A stretch of DNA of 64,000 nucleotides, taken from assembly GCF_000336915.1 (NCBI RefSeq), contig NZ_AOMD01000025.1, positions 96,430 to 160,429 of the forward strand, given 5' to 3'. A program made the translations under genes and the position numbers. The stretch is from Halococcus saccharolyticus DSM 5350 (GTDB taxonomy: Archaea; Halobacteriota; Halobacteria; Halobacteriales; Halococcaceae). The notes beneath the pieces were generated by a model, which worked only from the letters and a program-made list of their open reading frames with translations, searched no databases and was not told the DNA's origin. Below are positions 27,401-35,904 of this stretch, one piece after another. Position 1 is the stretch's first letter, and each line of letters starts with the position of its first letter.

Positions 27401-28108
27401 GTGTACCGGATCGACCTCCACGCACACACGCGATTCTTCCACGGTCATCGGCGGCTCGGCGACGCCTACGACCCGCTCGGGGTCCGGTTGCTCGCCGGGA
27501 CCGCGCGCCTCCGCGGGCTCGACGGGGTCGCCACCACCAACCACGACTACTACCGCTCGTTCGACGACGAACTCGCCGGCGTCGCGATCATCCCCGGAAT
27601 CGAGGTCTCGACGACGAAGGGCCACGTGCTCGTGGTCGGCCCCGATCCACCGTCAGAGACGGTCCGTGGAGAGCTCACACCCACAGAAGTCGTCGAGATC
27701 GCGCACGAGCGGGACTGTGCCGCGATCATCGCTCATCCTTATCGGAACTCGACAGTCAGAGAGGTCGATGCGTCGTTCGATGCCATCGAAGTCAACGGCA
27801 AACATCCCCGGACGCGGGCGTGGGTCGAACGCCTCGCCGACCGCCACGGCCTCCCGATGACCGGCGGCAGCGACGTCCATTACCCGCCGGAAGTGGGCCG
27901 GGCGTACACCGCGGTCGACGTCACCGAACCGACCCCCGAGAACGTGGTCGCAGCCATCAAGGACGGACGGGTCGAGCCACGAGTCGACGACTGGCTGCCC
28001 TACCAGATCATCGGCCGACTCTACCGGTACATCCACGAGGACAGCGACCAGTTCGACCGACCGGAATGGGCGACGCCCGGTGTCGGCGCACCACCGGAGG
28101 ACGACTGA
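27401..28108 (+). CDS. PHP-domain phosphoesterase (235 aa)
   Basis: Polymerase-and-histidinol-phosphatase type metal hydrolase. The metal ligands appear in order: IDLHAHT at the extreme N-terminus, TTNHDYY, GIEVST, IAHPYRNS, and GSDVHY. The start is the GTG at 27401 (reads YRIDLHAHT), since the upstream part of the frame overlaps the divergent lipid kinase. The substrate is unknown; the family includes RNase AM/YciV-like 5'-nucleotidases. Confidence 0.87.
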   Translation: MYRIDLHAHTRFFHGHRRLGDAYDPLGVRLLAGTARLRGLDGVATTNHDYYRSFDDELAGVAIIPGIEVSTTKGHVLVVGPDPPSETVRGELTPTEVVEIAHERDCAAIIAHPYRNSTVREVDASFDAIEVNGKHPRTRAWVERLADRHGLPMTGGSDVHYPPEVGRAYTAVDVTEPTPENVVAAIKDGRVEPRVDDWLPYQIIGRLYRYIHEDSDQFDRPEWATPGVGAPPEDD

Positions 28109-28167
28109 CGGCGGTCGTTCGGGATCGAAACACAATCTCTTTGACGAGTTCCAGTGACAGATCGGCC

Positions 28168-28872
28168 ATGCCGATGTACGCACGGGACGAACCGACCGAG
28201 TGCCGCCCCATCGGTCGGTGGGAGAATGGCGTCGGCTGGCTGGCGCATCCCCATGAGAACGGGCAGCGAGCAAGTCACGCGATCCGCGGCGACGACGGCG
28301 TGTGGATCATCGATCCGCTCGACGCGCCGGGCGTTGACGACCTACTCGAAGCAGTCGGCGAGATCGCTGGCGTGGCGGTTCTCTCCGATTATCATGCCCG
28401 GGGTGCAAGCGCCATCGCCGAGCGTCACGGCGTGTCGGTGCACGTGCCACGGTGGCTGGACCGGGCCGCGGCGCGGATCGATGCACCGGTCGAGCGGTTC
28501 GCGTGGTCGCTCGGCGATAGCGGATTCGTGGTCCAGCGGTACGCACCGTTTCCCGGCTGGAACGAGGCCATCGCGTACCGCGAGTCGGATCGGACGCTCT
28601 ACGTGCCGGAGGCGCTCGGGACCGCGCCACTGTTTACCGTCGGTGCGGAGTGGCTCGGAATCTACCTGCTGTGTCGAGCGCTCCCACCGCGGAATCTGCT
28701 CGTTGACCTCGAACCCGAACGAGTCCTCGTCGGCCACGGTGAGGGAATTTTCGACGATGCCGCGGCAGCGCTGTCGGACGCACTCGACGGTGCGCGCCGG
28801 CGGTTTCCACACGCCGTGGTGACCAACGGGAGAGCACAGCTCCGCGCTGGTATCGAGGCGCTTGGGGACTGA
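28168..28872 (+). CDS. Metallo-beta-lactamase-like haloarchaeal protein (234 aa)
   Basis: The layout resembles an MBL hydrolase: HAIRGDDGVWIIDPLDAPG (a strand-turn as in the MBL N-terminus), then VAVLSDYHARGASAIAERHG, and LVGHGEGI near the C-terminus. The canonical HxHxDH zinc motif is degenerate (SDYHARGAS), so the protein may be inactive or bind one metal. The ATG at 28168 is two codons before another ATG. It lies 59 bases downstream of the PHP gene, same strand. Confidence 0.62.
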   Translation: MPMYARDEPTECRPIGRWENGVGWLAHPHENGQRASHAIRGDDGVWIIDPLDAPGVDDLLEAVGEIAGVAVLSDYHARGASAIAERHGVSVHVPRWLDRAAARIDAPVERFAWSLGDSGFVVQRYAPFPGWNEAIAYRESDRTLYVPEALGTAPLFTVGAEWLGIYLLCRALPPRNLLVDLEPERVLVGHGEGIFDDAAAALSDALDGARRRFPHAVVTNGRAQLRAGIEALGD

Positions 28873-28883
28873 CGACGACTACC

Positions 28884-29297
28884 CTACCCGCGGCGTTCGT
28901 CGAGGATCAGCCGGGTCTTGGTACTCACGACGTCATCGAGTTCGCGAGCCTGGGTGATCAGCGCGTTTACCGCGGTCGTATCGGCTGCATCGACGACGAG
29001 CACCACGTCCTCCTCGCCCGAGACCTGCCAGACGAAGTCAACCTCGGGCCACTCGGTCATCCGCTTCGAGACCGCCGAGGTGTCGACGTCGACCGCGACG
29101 CCGACTTCGATCATCGCTTTGATATTACCGGTTCGGGTGGTCACAGTGAACCGTTCGATGGTTCCGTCGTCGACGAGTTGCTCGACGCGGTTTCTGACCG
29201 TTCCCTCCGAAGTCCCCACCTGCTCGGCGATTTCGGTGTAGGGAGTTCGGGAGTCCCGCCGGAGGACGTTCAGGATGCGGCGATCGAGGTCGTCCAT
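28884..29297 (-). CDS. Lrp/AsnC-family transcriptional regulator (137 aa)
   Basis: N-terminal HTH (LDRRILNVLRRDSRTPYTEIA and TVRNRVEQLVDDGTIERF) followed by a RAM effector domain (IEVGVAVDVDTSA, FVWQVSGEEDVVLVVDA). Standard length. The ATG at 29297 is supported by homology starting MDDLDRRIL. Divergent from carA with only 98 bases between the starts; that gap holds a perfect inverted repeat, so autoregulation and control of carA are likely, though not shown. Confidence 0.92.
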   Translation of the reverse strand: MDDLDRRILNVLRRDSRTPYTEIAEQVGTSEGTVRNRVEQLVDDGTIERFTVTTRTGNIKAMIEVGVAVDVDTSAVSKRMTEWPEVDFVWQVSGEEDVVLVVDAADTTAVNALITQARELDDVVSTKTRLILDERRG

Positions 29298-29329
29298 TCG
29301 CGATCGTACCCGTCGCCGGCACTTCACGA

Positions 29330-29344
29330 TTACGAATATCGTAA
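29330..29344. promoter_or_regulatory. Perfect inverted repeat, candidate Lrp operator
   Basis: TTACGA-ATA-TCGTAA is a 6+3+6 perfect inverted repeat in the lrp/carA divergent promoter. It lies 33-47 bases before the lrp start and 52-66 before carA. A further half site TCGTAA occurs at 29391-29396, overlapping the carA start codon. Confidence 0.55.
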
Positions 29345-29364
29345 CCTTGTTTCGAACACAACGG

Positions 29365-29370
29365 TTATTA
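29365..29370 (+). promoter_or_regulatory. Possible TATA box of carA
   Basis: TTATTA lies 26-31 bases before the carA ATG at 29396, as expected for a leaderless transcript. Confidence 0.45.
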
Positions 29371-29395
29371 CGGGTGAGTTCGTGCGCATATCGTA

Positions 29396-30460
29396 ATGAC
29401 GGATGCCTACGTGGCGATCGAGGGCGGCCACGTCCTGACTGGGCGTGCGCGCGCACCGGGCACGGCCCGTGGTGAACTGGTTTTCACGACCGCCTACACC
29501 GGCTACGAGGAGAGTCTCACCGATCCATCCTACGCCGAACAGGTGCTCACCTTCTCGTACCCGTTGATCGGCAACTACGGCGTCCGAGACGAGCGCTTCG
29601 AGTCGGATCGCGTCCAGCCCACGGCGGTTCTCGCACGAGAACTCACCGACGACGTTGCCGAGTGGCTCGAAGCGGAGGGCGTCCCCGCGATCGACCACCT
29701 CGACACCCGCGACGTCGTGACTGACGTCCGCGAAGAGGGTGCGATGGAGTGTGGGATCGCCGCCGGTCCCGACGCGACCTCCGAGGACGCGCTCGCCGAA
29801 CTCGATCGGTGCAAGGGGATGAGCGAGCACACTGACATCGGTGCGACGGTCAGCGTCGACGAACCCGCACGCTACGAGGGCGGCGGGGCGTATGAGGTCG
29901 CGCTGATCGACTGCGGCGCGAAGGGCTCGATCCGGTCGTCGCTGCTCGAACGTGGTGCGGACGTCACCGTGCTGCCGTACGACGCCACGCCAGAAGACGT
30001 CAGGGCGGTCGACCCGGACCTCCTGTTCGTCTCGAACGGTCCTGGCGATCCCGAGAACTTCGAGGCCGCCCAAGCGCTCGTCGAGGAGTTCGCGGGCGAG
30101 CTCCCGCTCGCGGGCATCTGTCTCGGCCAGCAGATCGTCGCGGCGGCGCTCGGCGGTACCACCGAAAAGATGGCCTTCGGCCACCGTGGCGTGAACCAGC
30201 CGGTTCAGGATCTCGACTCCGGCCGCGTGGTGATGACGACCCAGAACCACGGCTACACCGTGACCGACCCCGGCGAGCTCGACGTCACGCAGATCAACGT
30301 CAACGACGACACGCCGGAAGGGCTCGCGAGCGACGCACTCGACGTCATCACCCGCCAGTACCACCCTGAGGCGAACCCTGGCCCGCACGACTCGCTCGAC
30401 TTCTTCGACGACGTGCTCGCGATGGCGGACGCCCAGCAGATCGCCCCGACCGCGGACTGA
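29396..30460 (+). CDS. carA: Carbamoyl-phosphate synthase small subunit
   Basis: Glutaminase subunit that feeds ammonia to CarB for arginine and pyrimidine synthesis. The N-terminal CPSase domain (GARGELVFTTAYTGYEESLTDP type motif, here FTTAYTGYEESLTDPSYAEQ) is followed by a class I GATase domain: nucleophile Cys in AGICLGQQ (about residue 242) and catalytic His/Glu in QYHPEANPGP. 354 residues, family length. The carB gene is not adjacent on either side. Divergent from an Lrp regulator. Confidence 0.95.
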   Translation: MTDAYVAIEGGHVLTGRARAPGTARGELVFTTAYTGYEESLTDPSYAEQVLTFSYPLIGNYGVRDERFESDRVQPTAVLARELTDDVAEWLEAEGVPAIDHLDTRDVVTDVREEGAMECGIAAGPDATSEDALAELDRCKGMSEHTDIGATVSVDEPARYEGGGAYEVALIDCGAKGSIRSSLLERGADVTVLPYDATPEDVRAVDPDLLFVSNGPGDPENFEAAQALVEEFAGELPLAGICLGQQIVAAALGGTTEKMAFGHRGVNQPVQDLDSGRVVMTTQNHGYTVTDPGELDVTQINVNDDTPEGLASDALDVITRQYHPEANPGPHDSLDFFDDVLAMADAQQIAPTAD

Positions 30461-30524
30461 TCGTCGATCCTCGGCCGTCACCCTGGAGCAAACCGAGTGA
30501 GCCGAGTCGGTAGATCGGTGCTCG

Positions 30525-31067
30525 TCAGTGCCGTTCGGTCGCCGGCCGCGCTGTTTCTTTCGACTCGTCCGGTGATTCGATCGCAGCGGCATCCGAGCGC
30601 GTAAGACCCGGAAACTCAGTCGTGGCACAGTCAACGCAGTAGTGGTTGTGTTCTACGGACGTAGTGACGACGGGAATCCCGGCAAGACAGATCTCTTCGC
30701 GGTAGCGCCGGACCAACCCCTGGTTCAGTCGTGAGCCACAGCTCACACACCGTTCCGTCCAGCCTTCCGAAGCGTGGAGCACGCGCTCGTCGACGCTCCG
30801 GACTCGTCCAAGCCGGGTGAGCGAGTGGCGACGATCCAAGCGGCGACGAAAGCGCGGGTTCACGAACACACCGAAGAGAACGAGCGCCGAAGAGATGAGC
30901 ACGACCGCAGGCGTCAGTACTGGATCAGCCAGTCCCTCTATGGCATACCCGATCTGTACGACGATGCCGAGCACGCCCAATCCCACCAGCATCCAGCCAG
31001 CGACGGCGTAGAGAAGCTCCGACACCACGGTAGCGAGTCTGTGGGATTCTGATTCCTTCGCCGGCAT
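30525..31067 (-). CDS. Two-TM protein with zinc-ribbon-like C-terminus (180 aa)
   Basis: Hypothetical. Residues ~13-40 (VVSELLYAVAGWMLVGLGVLG) and ~50-68 (LTPAVVLISSALVLFGVFV) are TM helices. The soluble part has CVSCGSRLNQG and HYCVDCATTEFPG, a likely four-Cys zinc ribbon, separated by ~35 residues. Supported by a TATA-like box 26-33 bases before its ATG. It converges on carA with 64 bases between. Function unknown. Confidence 0.68.
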   Translation of the reverse strand: MPAKESESHRLATVVSELLYAVAGWMLVGLGVLGIVVQIGYAIEGLADPVLTPAVVLISSALVLFGVFVNPRFRRRLDRRHSLTRLGRVRSVDERVLHASEGWTERCVSCGSRLNQGLVRRYREEICLAGIPVVTTSVEHNHYCVDCATTEFPGLTRSDAAAIESPDESKETARPATERH

Positions 31068-31092
31068 ATGTGAGAAAACAGTAACGATACCA

Positions 31093-31100
31093 ATATAACT
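31093..31100 (-). promoter_or_regulatory. TATA-like box of the two-TM zinc-ribbon gene
   Basis: On the minus strand AGTTATAT lies 26-33 bases before the ATG at 31067. Confidence 0.5.
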
Positions 31101-31313
31101 ATTGGAGGAGTTGCCAGCGAAAGTAGGACGGTCACCACCGGAAACTCCGGCACACCAAGCAACCGAAATCGCTTTGCAAAGGGACGGCGTTTTGTCGCTC
31201 TCGATCCGTTCGGTGCGGTAGGTATATGCGTTCGGACTGGCAATATCTGCTGCATCAGTGACGCGGTTTCAACGCGGTTCACGGAGTACGCCCCACCGGG
31301 GCAGTTCACAATC

Positions 31314-32855
31314 ATGGAGGACTCAGCGAAGTATCTGATTCACGCGGACGTCACCGCCGAGGGGGTGGTGGAGCGCAACGACGTTGTCGGCGCGGTCTTC
31401 GGCCAGACTGAGGGTCTGCTCGGCGACGATCTCGATCTCCGAACGCTCCAGGACGCCTCGAAGGTCGGCCGGATCGACGTGACGATCAACTCTCGCAACG
31501 GCCAGTCGTTCGGCCGTATCACCATCGCGAGCGGGCTCGACAAGGTCGAAACGGCGATCCTCGGCGCGTCGCTCGAAACCATCGACCGGATCGGGCCGTG
31601 TCGCTCGACCGTCGACGTCGACCGAATCGAGGACGTCCGGGCGGCCAAACGCCGCGAGGTGGTCGATCGCGCGAAAGCACTGCTGGGCGCGTTCGAGGAG
31701 ACCACGATGAGCTCGGCGGAGCTCGTCGAGGCCGTCCGCGAGAGCGCACGCACCGGAGAGATCACCACCTACGAGGGACTACCGGCCGGCCCACGGGTCG
31801 CCGACGCCGACGCGATCATCGTCGTCGAGGGGCGGGCGGACGTGCTCACTCTGCTCGGGTACGGCGTCAAAAACGCCATCGCGGTCGAGGGAACCAACGT
31901 CCCCGACGCGGTCGCTGCGCTCACCACGGAACGCACGACGACTGCCTTCCTCGACGGTGACCGTGGTGGCGACCTGATCCTGAAGGAACTCGATCAGGTC
32001 GGCGACGTCGACTACGTCGCGGTCGCGCCCACAGGCGAAAGCGTCGAGGACCTCTCGCGCGAGGCGGCGCTGTCTGCGCTCCGCGAGAAGGTCGCCTACG
32101 ATCTCGTCGCGGGCGCGAGCAGCCCGCGCGAGGCCGTCGCCGCCACCGACGGCAGTTTGCGGCCCGCACCCGAGAGCGCCGGACCCGCGCCGCCGGTCGA
32201 ACCCGACGGTATGGCCGGACCGAACGCCCTCGCTGGCCAGGTCGAGACAGCGGTGGACGACGCTGCCGGCGATTCGGCGACCGAATCGGCCGCATCGACG
32301 GAACTGCCTTCGACGGAACCGGATTCGACGGACAAAGGGGACGAAACCGGGGAGCAGGCAACGACCGAGAGAGCCGGATCGGCCGGAGGCGACGCTGGCG
32401 GTGAGACGACCGGCGAGACGGACGAACCGGGAAGCGACGAACCAGCGGACAGCGATCCGACGGACGACGAGTCGCCCGACACCGAACCGGACGCCGCGCC
32501 CGAGCCCGAAACGCTTCAGGGACACGTCAGAGCGGTCATCGACGACGGATCCGAGCTCGTCCGGCTGCTCGACACCGAGTTCGAGACGGTGGCCGAGGCC
32601 CCGGCGGCGGCGGCGTTCGATACCATCGCCGAGGCGACGGCGGTGCCAGCGAGCGTGGTGCTCGACGGCGAACTCTCCCAGCGCGTGCTCGACATCGCCG
32701 CTCAGCGCGGCGTCGAGCAGATCGTCGCGCGTTCGGAGGGCGAGTTCGTCAAGAAACCCACCGGCGTTCGGGTGCGAACGGCGGCTCAGCTCCGACCCGA
32801 ATCCGACGGGGAGGCCGATTCGTCGTCAGCGCCTGGCAAGTCGACCTCGGACTGA
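31314..32855 (+). CDS. dnaG: Archaeal DnaG-type primase (513 aa)
   Basis: Bacterial-like primase found in archaea, with TOPRIM core; it is also known in association with the archaeal exosome. The N-terminal ~150 residues are archaeal DnaG specific (KYLIHADVTAEGVVERNDVV). TOPRIM is at ~170-245: the acidic Glu in IVVEGRADVLTLL and the DxD in FLDGDRGGDL. Residues ~270-400 are an acidic low-complexity linker, then a C-terminal domain (LQGHVRAVIDDGSE...). It overlaps the convergent GNAT gene at its 3' end by 70 bases. No clear TATA is seen in the 246-base gap upstream. Confidence 0.94.
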   Translation: MEDSAKYLIHADVTAEGVVERNDVVGAVFGQTEGLLGDDLDLRTLQDASKVGRIDVTINSRNGQSFGRITIASGLDKVETAILGASLETIDRIGPCRSTVDVDRIEDVRAAKRREVVDRAKALLGAFEETTMSSAELVEAVRESARTGEITTYEGLPAGPRVADADAIIVVEGRADVLTLLGYGVKNAIAVEGTNVPDAVAALTTERTTTAFLDGDRGGDLILKELDQVGDVDYVAVAPTGESVEDLSREAALSALREKVAYDLVAGASSPREAVAATDGSLRPAPESAGPAPPVEPDGMAGPNALAGQVETAVDDAAGDSATESAASTELPSTEPDSTDKGDETGEQATTERAGSAGGDAGGETTGETDEPGSDEPADSDPTDDESPDTEPDAAPEPETLQGHVRAVIDDGSELVRLLDTEFETVAEAPAAAAFDTIAEATAVPASVVLDGELSQRVLDIAAQRGVEQIVARSEGEFVKKPTGVRVRTAAQLRPESDGEADSSSAPGKSTSD

Positions 32856-33247
32856 CGGACGAGCAAGAGACCGTCGTCGCCGTCGTAGTGGCCCGGCAAC
32901 CGCTCGGCGACCGTGAAGTCGTGGCGCTCGTAGAACCGTCGTGCGTCCGTGGCGTCTGCGCGGGTCGTGAGTCGGAGTTCGCTGTCGCCCACGCGTTCGA
33001 TGAGTGCAGTGAGAAGCGCCGAGCCGTGGCCCGACCCTCGATGATCGGGCGCGACCGCGAGTTCGGCGAGGTAGGCGGGATCGCCCGTGATCGCGAGCGC
33101 GTAGCCCACCGGCGGCTGTCCGGCGACGAGGACCAACGGTGGGCCGTCGATTCCCGCGTGGAGGAGGTCGGGCCACGTCGAATCGAGCGATGTCGACTGA
33201 ATGGCGAGCAGCGTCGTGAGGTCGTCGCGGATCGCCTCGCGCGTCAT
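32786..33247 (-). CDS. GNAT-family N-acetyltransferase (153 aa)
   Basis: Acetyl-CoA-dependent acyltransferase. The CoA pyrophosphate-binding motif appears as LAVAPDHRGSGHGSALL (about residues 67-83), and the late FYERHDFTVAERLPGHY matches the motif B end. Start ATG at 33247 overlaps the stop of the upstream DUF92 gene (ATGA), so they are translationally coupled. It overlaps dnaG tail to tail. Substrate unknown; RimI-like protein acetylation is only one option. Confidence 0.85.
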   Translation of the reverse strand: MTREAIRDDLTTLLAIQSTSLDSTWPDLLHAGIDGPPLVLVAGQPPVGYALAITGDPAYLAELAVAPDHRGSGHGSALLTALIERVGDSELRLTTRADATDARRFYERHDFTVAERLPGHYDGDDGLLLVRQSEVDLPGADDESASPSDSGRS

Positions 33248-34629
33248 CCCGGTGCGAGGCCGATACTCACGGCGAGTGCCGCACAGACCAGCGCGGCCGC
33301 GAGCGTCGCGAGGAAGTTCACGGTCCGGTTGTCGAACTCCAAACTGCCGAGCAAACCGAGGTCTCGGTCGGTTCCCGCAGCGTCGTTCGCACCCGGGAGG
33401 AGACTGTCGAAGCGCTGGTTCTCGAACAGCGCCCCGAGGAGGCTGTCGACCACCATTCCAGCAACGCCTGCTGCGGCGATGATCGCCGCGCCAGCAGGAG
33501 TCACGTCGAACACGAGCGCGGCAAGTCCGGCGACCAGCGCCGCACCGCCGAGTCCGGCGAGTACACCCTGCCACGTCACGCCGCCGTCAGTGCCTGGCGG
33601 AACGGGTTCGAGCGTCGTGATGAGTCGCGGCGTATCGTAGAGGCCGCCGATCTCACTCGACAGCGTATCGGCCATCGCGGCGGCGATCGATCCGGCGAAG
33701 ACGAATCGGAACAGTTCGCCGCCGGCGGGATGCAGCGGGGCCGCGGCGTAGCCGAGCACCGCCGCCAGTGCGACCGCGGCGTTCGCGAGGACGTTCCCGC
33801 TGCCGCGCGCGCCGCCGTCGTCCTCGGCGATTCCGCGCTGGCGCTTCCGGTCGTATCGGAACTTGGTGGCGAGCCCGCCGCCCGCGAAGAAGGCGATGAG
33901 GAGCGCGAACCAGCCGAATCCGCCGAGGACGATCATCAACAGTCCCGAGAGCACCCCCGTCACCATCCCCGGGATCGAGGCGGTGTCGAGCGCGTACGCG
34001 AGATACCCGAACCCGGCGGTGACCGCGAGCGCGAGACCGATCCCGGTGGCAGGGACCGACGGCGAGAGGGCGGCCAGCAGCCAGAGGAGCAGCCCCATCG
34101 AGAACAGCACGAGGGGATCGTCGCGTTCGAACAGCACCGATCGCACCAGCGCGCCGAGCAACGCCCCGCTGGCAGCGTAAAAGACCGCGAGTGCGGGTGG
34201 TGGCGCGGGGGCCGCGAGTCCGACCACGAGCTGGCCCGCCACACCCGCGAGGGTCCCACCGACCACGAACCCGACGACGCCCGCGATCGGCGTCCCCCGC
34301 CACTCCTGGGCCACCGCCTCAGCGAAAGTGCCGCCCGAGAGCACGAGCACGCTCGCCACGAACACGAACATCGGCATGTCGAACACCGACGAGAACAGCG
34401 CGAGCCCCGCGATGGCGAGCGCGAAGCCAGCGAGCCCGTAGAGCGTGCGCTCCTGACGATCACCGGACCGGGCGAACAGCTCGAACACCGGCCCGTCGTC
34501 GATCACGAAGGCCGCGAGGCCGGCGATCAGCGCGAACGGGGCCGCGATCGCGGGGCCGAAGAGGGGCGCGGCGAGCGAGAGCGCGCCGACGAGTGCGAAC
34601 GCGCCCGCCCGCCGGACGGTGGATGTCAC
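33244..34629 (-). CDS. DUF92-family polytopic membrane protein (461 aa)
   Basis: About twelve hydrophobic helices. The DUF92/TMEM19 domain is in the C-terminal half: AMADTLSSEIGGLYDTPRLI, the conserved GTDGGVTWQG loop and GALFENQRF. Family members include phytyl-phosphate kinase-like proteins, so polyprenol or phytol phosphate metabolism is plausible. The GTG at 34629 (reads TSTVRRAGAFALVG) is preferred over the ATG at 34692. It is divergent from a cis-prenyltransferase-like gene, which supports a lipid-linked role, by inference. Confidence 0.82.
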   Translation of the reverse strand: MTSTVRRAGAFALVGALSLAAPLFGPAIAAPFALIAGLAAFVIDDGPVFELFARSGDRQERTLYGLAGFALAIAGLALFSSVFDMPMFVFVASVLVLSGGTFAEAVAQEWRGTPIAGVVGFVVGGTLAGVAGQLVVGLAAPAPPPALAVFYAASGALLGALVRSVLFERDDPLVLFSMGLLLWLLAALSPSVPATGIGLALAVTAGFGYLAYALDTASIPGMVTGVLSGLLMIVLGGFGWFALLIAFFAGGGLATKFRYDRKRQRGIAEDDGGARGSGNVLANAAVALAAVLGYAAAPLHPAGGELFRFVFAGSIAAAMADTLSSEIGGLYDTPRLITTLEPVPPGTDGGVTWQGVLAGLGGAALVAGLAALVFDVTPAGAAIIAAAGVAGMVVDSLLGALFENQRFDSLLPGANDAAGTDRDLGLLGSLEFDNRTVNFLATLAAALVCAALAVSIGLAPG

Positions 34630-34726
34630 TGCCCGTCGTTTCGCCGATGGCCACTTAACACTCCCGAAGCCCGGAACCGGCAGGTGTGACACGGCGAACC
34701 GCCGGTTTCGTCGGCGCGAGCCGTGA

Positions 34727-34734
34727 GTTTTAGG
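34727..34734 (+). promoter_or_regulatory. Possible TATA box of the cis-prenyltransferase-like gene
   Basis: GTTTTAGG stands 24-31 bases before the GTG at 34758. Confidence 0.4.
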
Positions 34735-34757
34735 CGCACCCCGCGAGTAGTCGGCGT

Positions 34758-35366
34758 GTGGGACTCTACGATCGGTATCTCGCCAGCCGGGTCCGTCGGA
34801 ACCCGGCCCCGCTGCCCGAGCGGGTCGCGGTGGTCATCGCCGAGCGCGATCTCCTGGAAGACGGAGCCTACCGTACCCTCGAAGACTGTTTCGCGTGGGC
34901 GTTCGAGTACGGAGCCGACCGCGTACTGGTGTACGTTAGCGTGCTCGATACCGGCGCTGTGCCCGCCATCCGACGAGTCTTCGAGCGGTGTGACGCACCG
35001 CGCGAACTCGCGGTCCGGGGGCCCGACGACGCCGAGCGCGCCGACGCCCCCATCCAGGTCAGTATCGGTCTCGGCGGCAAACACGAGTTCGCGGCGGCAG
35101 TACGCGGGGTCGCAACCCAGGTCGAGGCCGGCACGCTCGCACCCGGCGACGTCGACGGCGACGCGATCGAGGAGCGGCTGGTCTTTCCGATCGATCCCGA
35201 TCTCGTGATCAAGACCGGTGCGGAGCGCCTCTCGGATTTCATGATCTGGCAGTCCGTGTATTCGGAGCTCCACTTCACCGACGTAAACTGGCGAGACTTC
35301 CGGAAGCGCGACTATCTGCGGGCTCTCCAGGACTATCAGAACCGACAGCGCCGGTACGGGCAGTAG
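34758..35366 (+). CDS. Cis-prenyltransferase homologue lacking the catalytic N-terminal motif
   Basis: Undecaprenyl diphosphate synthase superfamily, 202 residues, shorter than true synthases (about 250-310). The C-terminal half is classical: LVIKTGAERLSDFMIWQ, then YSELHFTDVNWRDFRKRDYL. The N-terminal substrate motif (DGNRR with catalytic Asp) is not there; the corresponding strand reads VAVVIAERDLLEDGA. This is the pattern of non-catalytic Nus1/NgBR-type partners. GTG start at 34758. A full UppS gene lies ~0.5 kb away on the other strand. Confidence 0.78.
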   Translation: MGLYDRYLASRVRRNPAPLPERVAVVIAERDLLEDGAYRTLEDCFAWAFEYGADRVLVYVSVLDTGAVPAIRRVFERCDAPRELAVRGPDDAERADAPIQVSIGLGGKHEFAAAVRGVATQVEAGTLAPGDVDGDAIEERLVFPIDPDLVIKTGAERLSDFMIWQSVYSELHFTDVNWRDFRKRDYLRALQDYQNRQRRYGQ

Positions 35367-35447
35367 ATCTCGATCGAAAGAAGAGGATCACCGTCGTGGA
35401 AACACGTCACGACGCCATTTACAACGACTCAAAGATTGTTCCACACA

Positions 35448-35456
35448 ATACTTATC
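35448..35456 (+). promoter_or_regulatory. Possible TATA box of the 132-aa membrane protein gene
   Basis: ATACTTATC lies 28-36 bases before the ATG at 35484, in a ~90-base A/T-rich patch that stands out from the surrounding DNA. Confidence 0.45.
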
Positions 35457-35483
35457 AGTAAATACATCGAAATTCCAATTGTG

Positions 35484-35882
35484 ATGTCGTTGTCCCACAA
35501 TCGCGGACGAGACGGTGGTTCGCGGCTCGGCTTCATCGGCAGAGGAGCGGGACTACTCGCGGCCCTCGTTGGACTGCTCGGTGCTGGCTATCTGCTCGTC
35601 ATATCCGTGATTCCATATCTGTTTGTCGACGGCGCAACGCTCGCCGCCGAGAACGCACCAGTAATGCTTTTCTGGTCGGCTGTCGTCATTGCGCTCTCGC
35701 TTGGCGTTGGTTACTGGGCGTGGACAGAACAAGTCTGGCGTGTGTGGGGACTGGCGGTGGCAGTGTCGGTGTTTTCGGTGCTTTCGCTGTTCAGCATTGG
35801 CAGCGTGATCGTCCCACTTGCGGTTCTGTCGGTGATCGCCGCCGTTCTGTTGACCGTCGAGCGTCGCACAGCAGTACGATGA
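35484..35882 (+). CDS. Small polytopic membrane protein, four predicted TM (132 aa)
   Basis: Hypothetical. Hydrophobic stretches: GAGLLAALVGLLGAGYLLVI, VMLFWSAVVIALSLGVGYW, VWGLAVAVSVFSVLSLFSI and VIVPLAVLSVIAAVLLTV. The N-terminus is MSLSHNRGRDGGSR. An ATG 16 codons upstream is in frame but falls inside the A/T-rich promoter patch. Base and codon use are a little less GC-biased than the neighbours, a weak hint of separate origin. Tail-to-tail with uppS, 22 bases apart. Confidence 0.62.
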   Translation: MSLSHNRGRDGGSRLGFIGRGAGLLAALVGLLGAGYLLVISVIPYLFVDGATLAAENAPVMLFWSAVVIALSLGVGYWAWTEQVWRVWGLAVAVSVFSVLSLFSIGSVIVPLAVLSVIAAVLLTVERRTAVR

Positions 35883-35904
35883 CTATTCGGTGGTGAGCCG
35901 CCAG

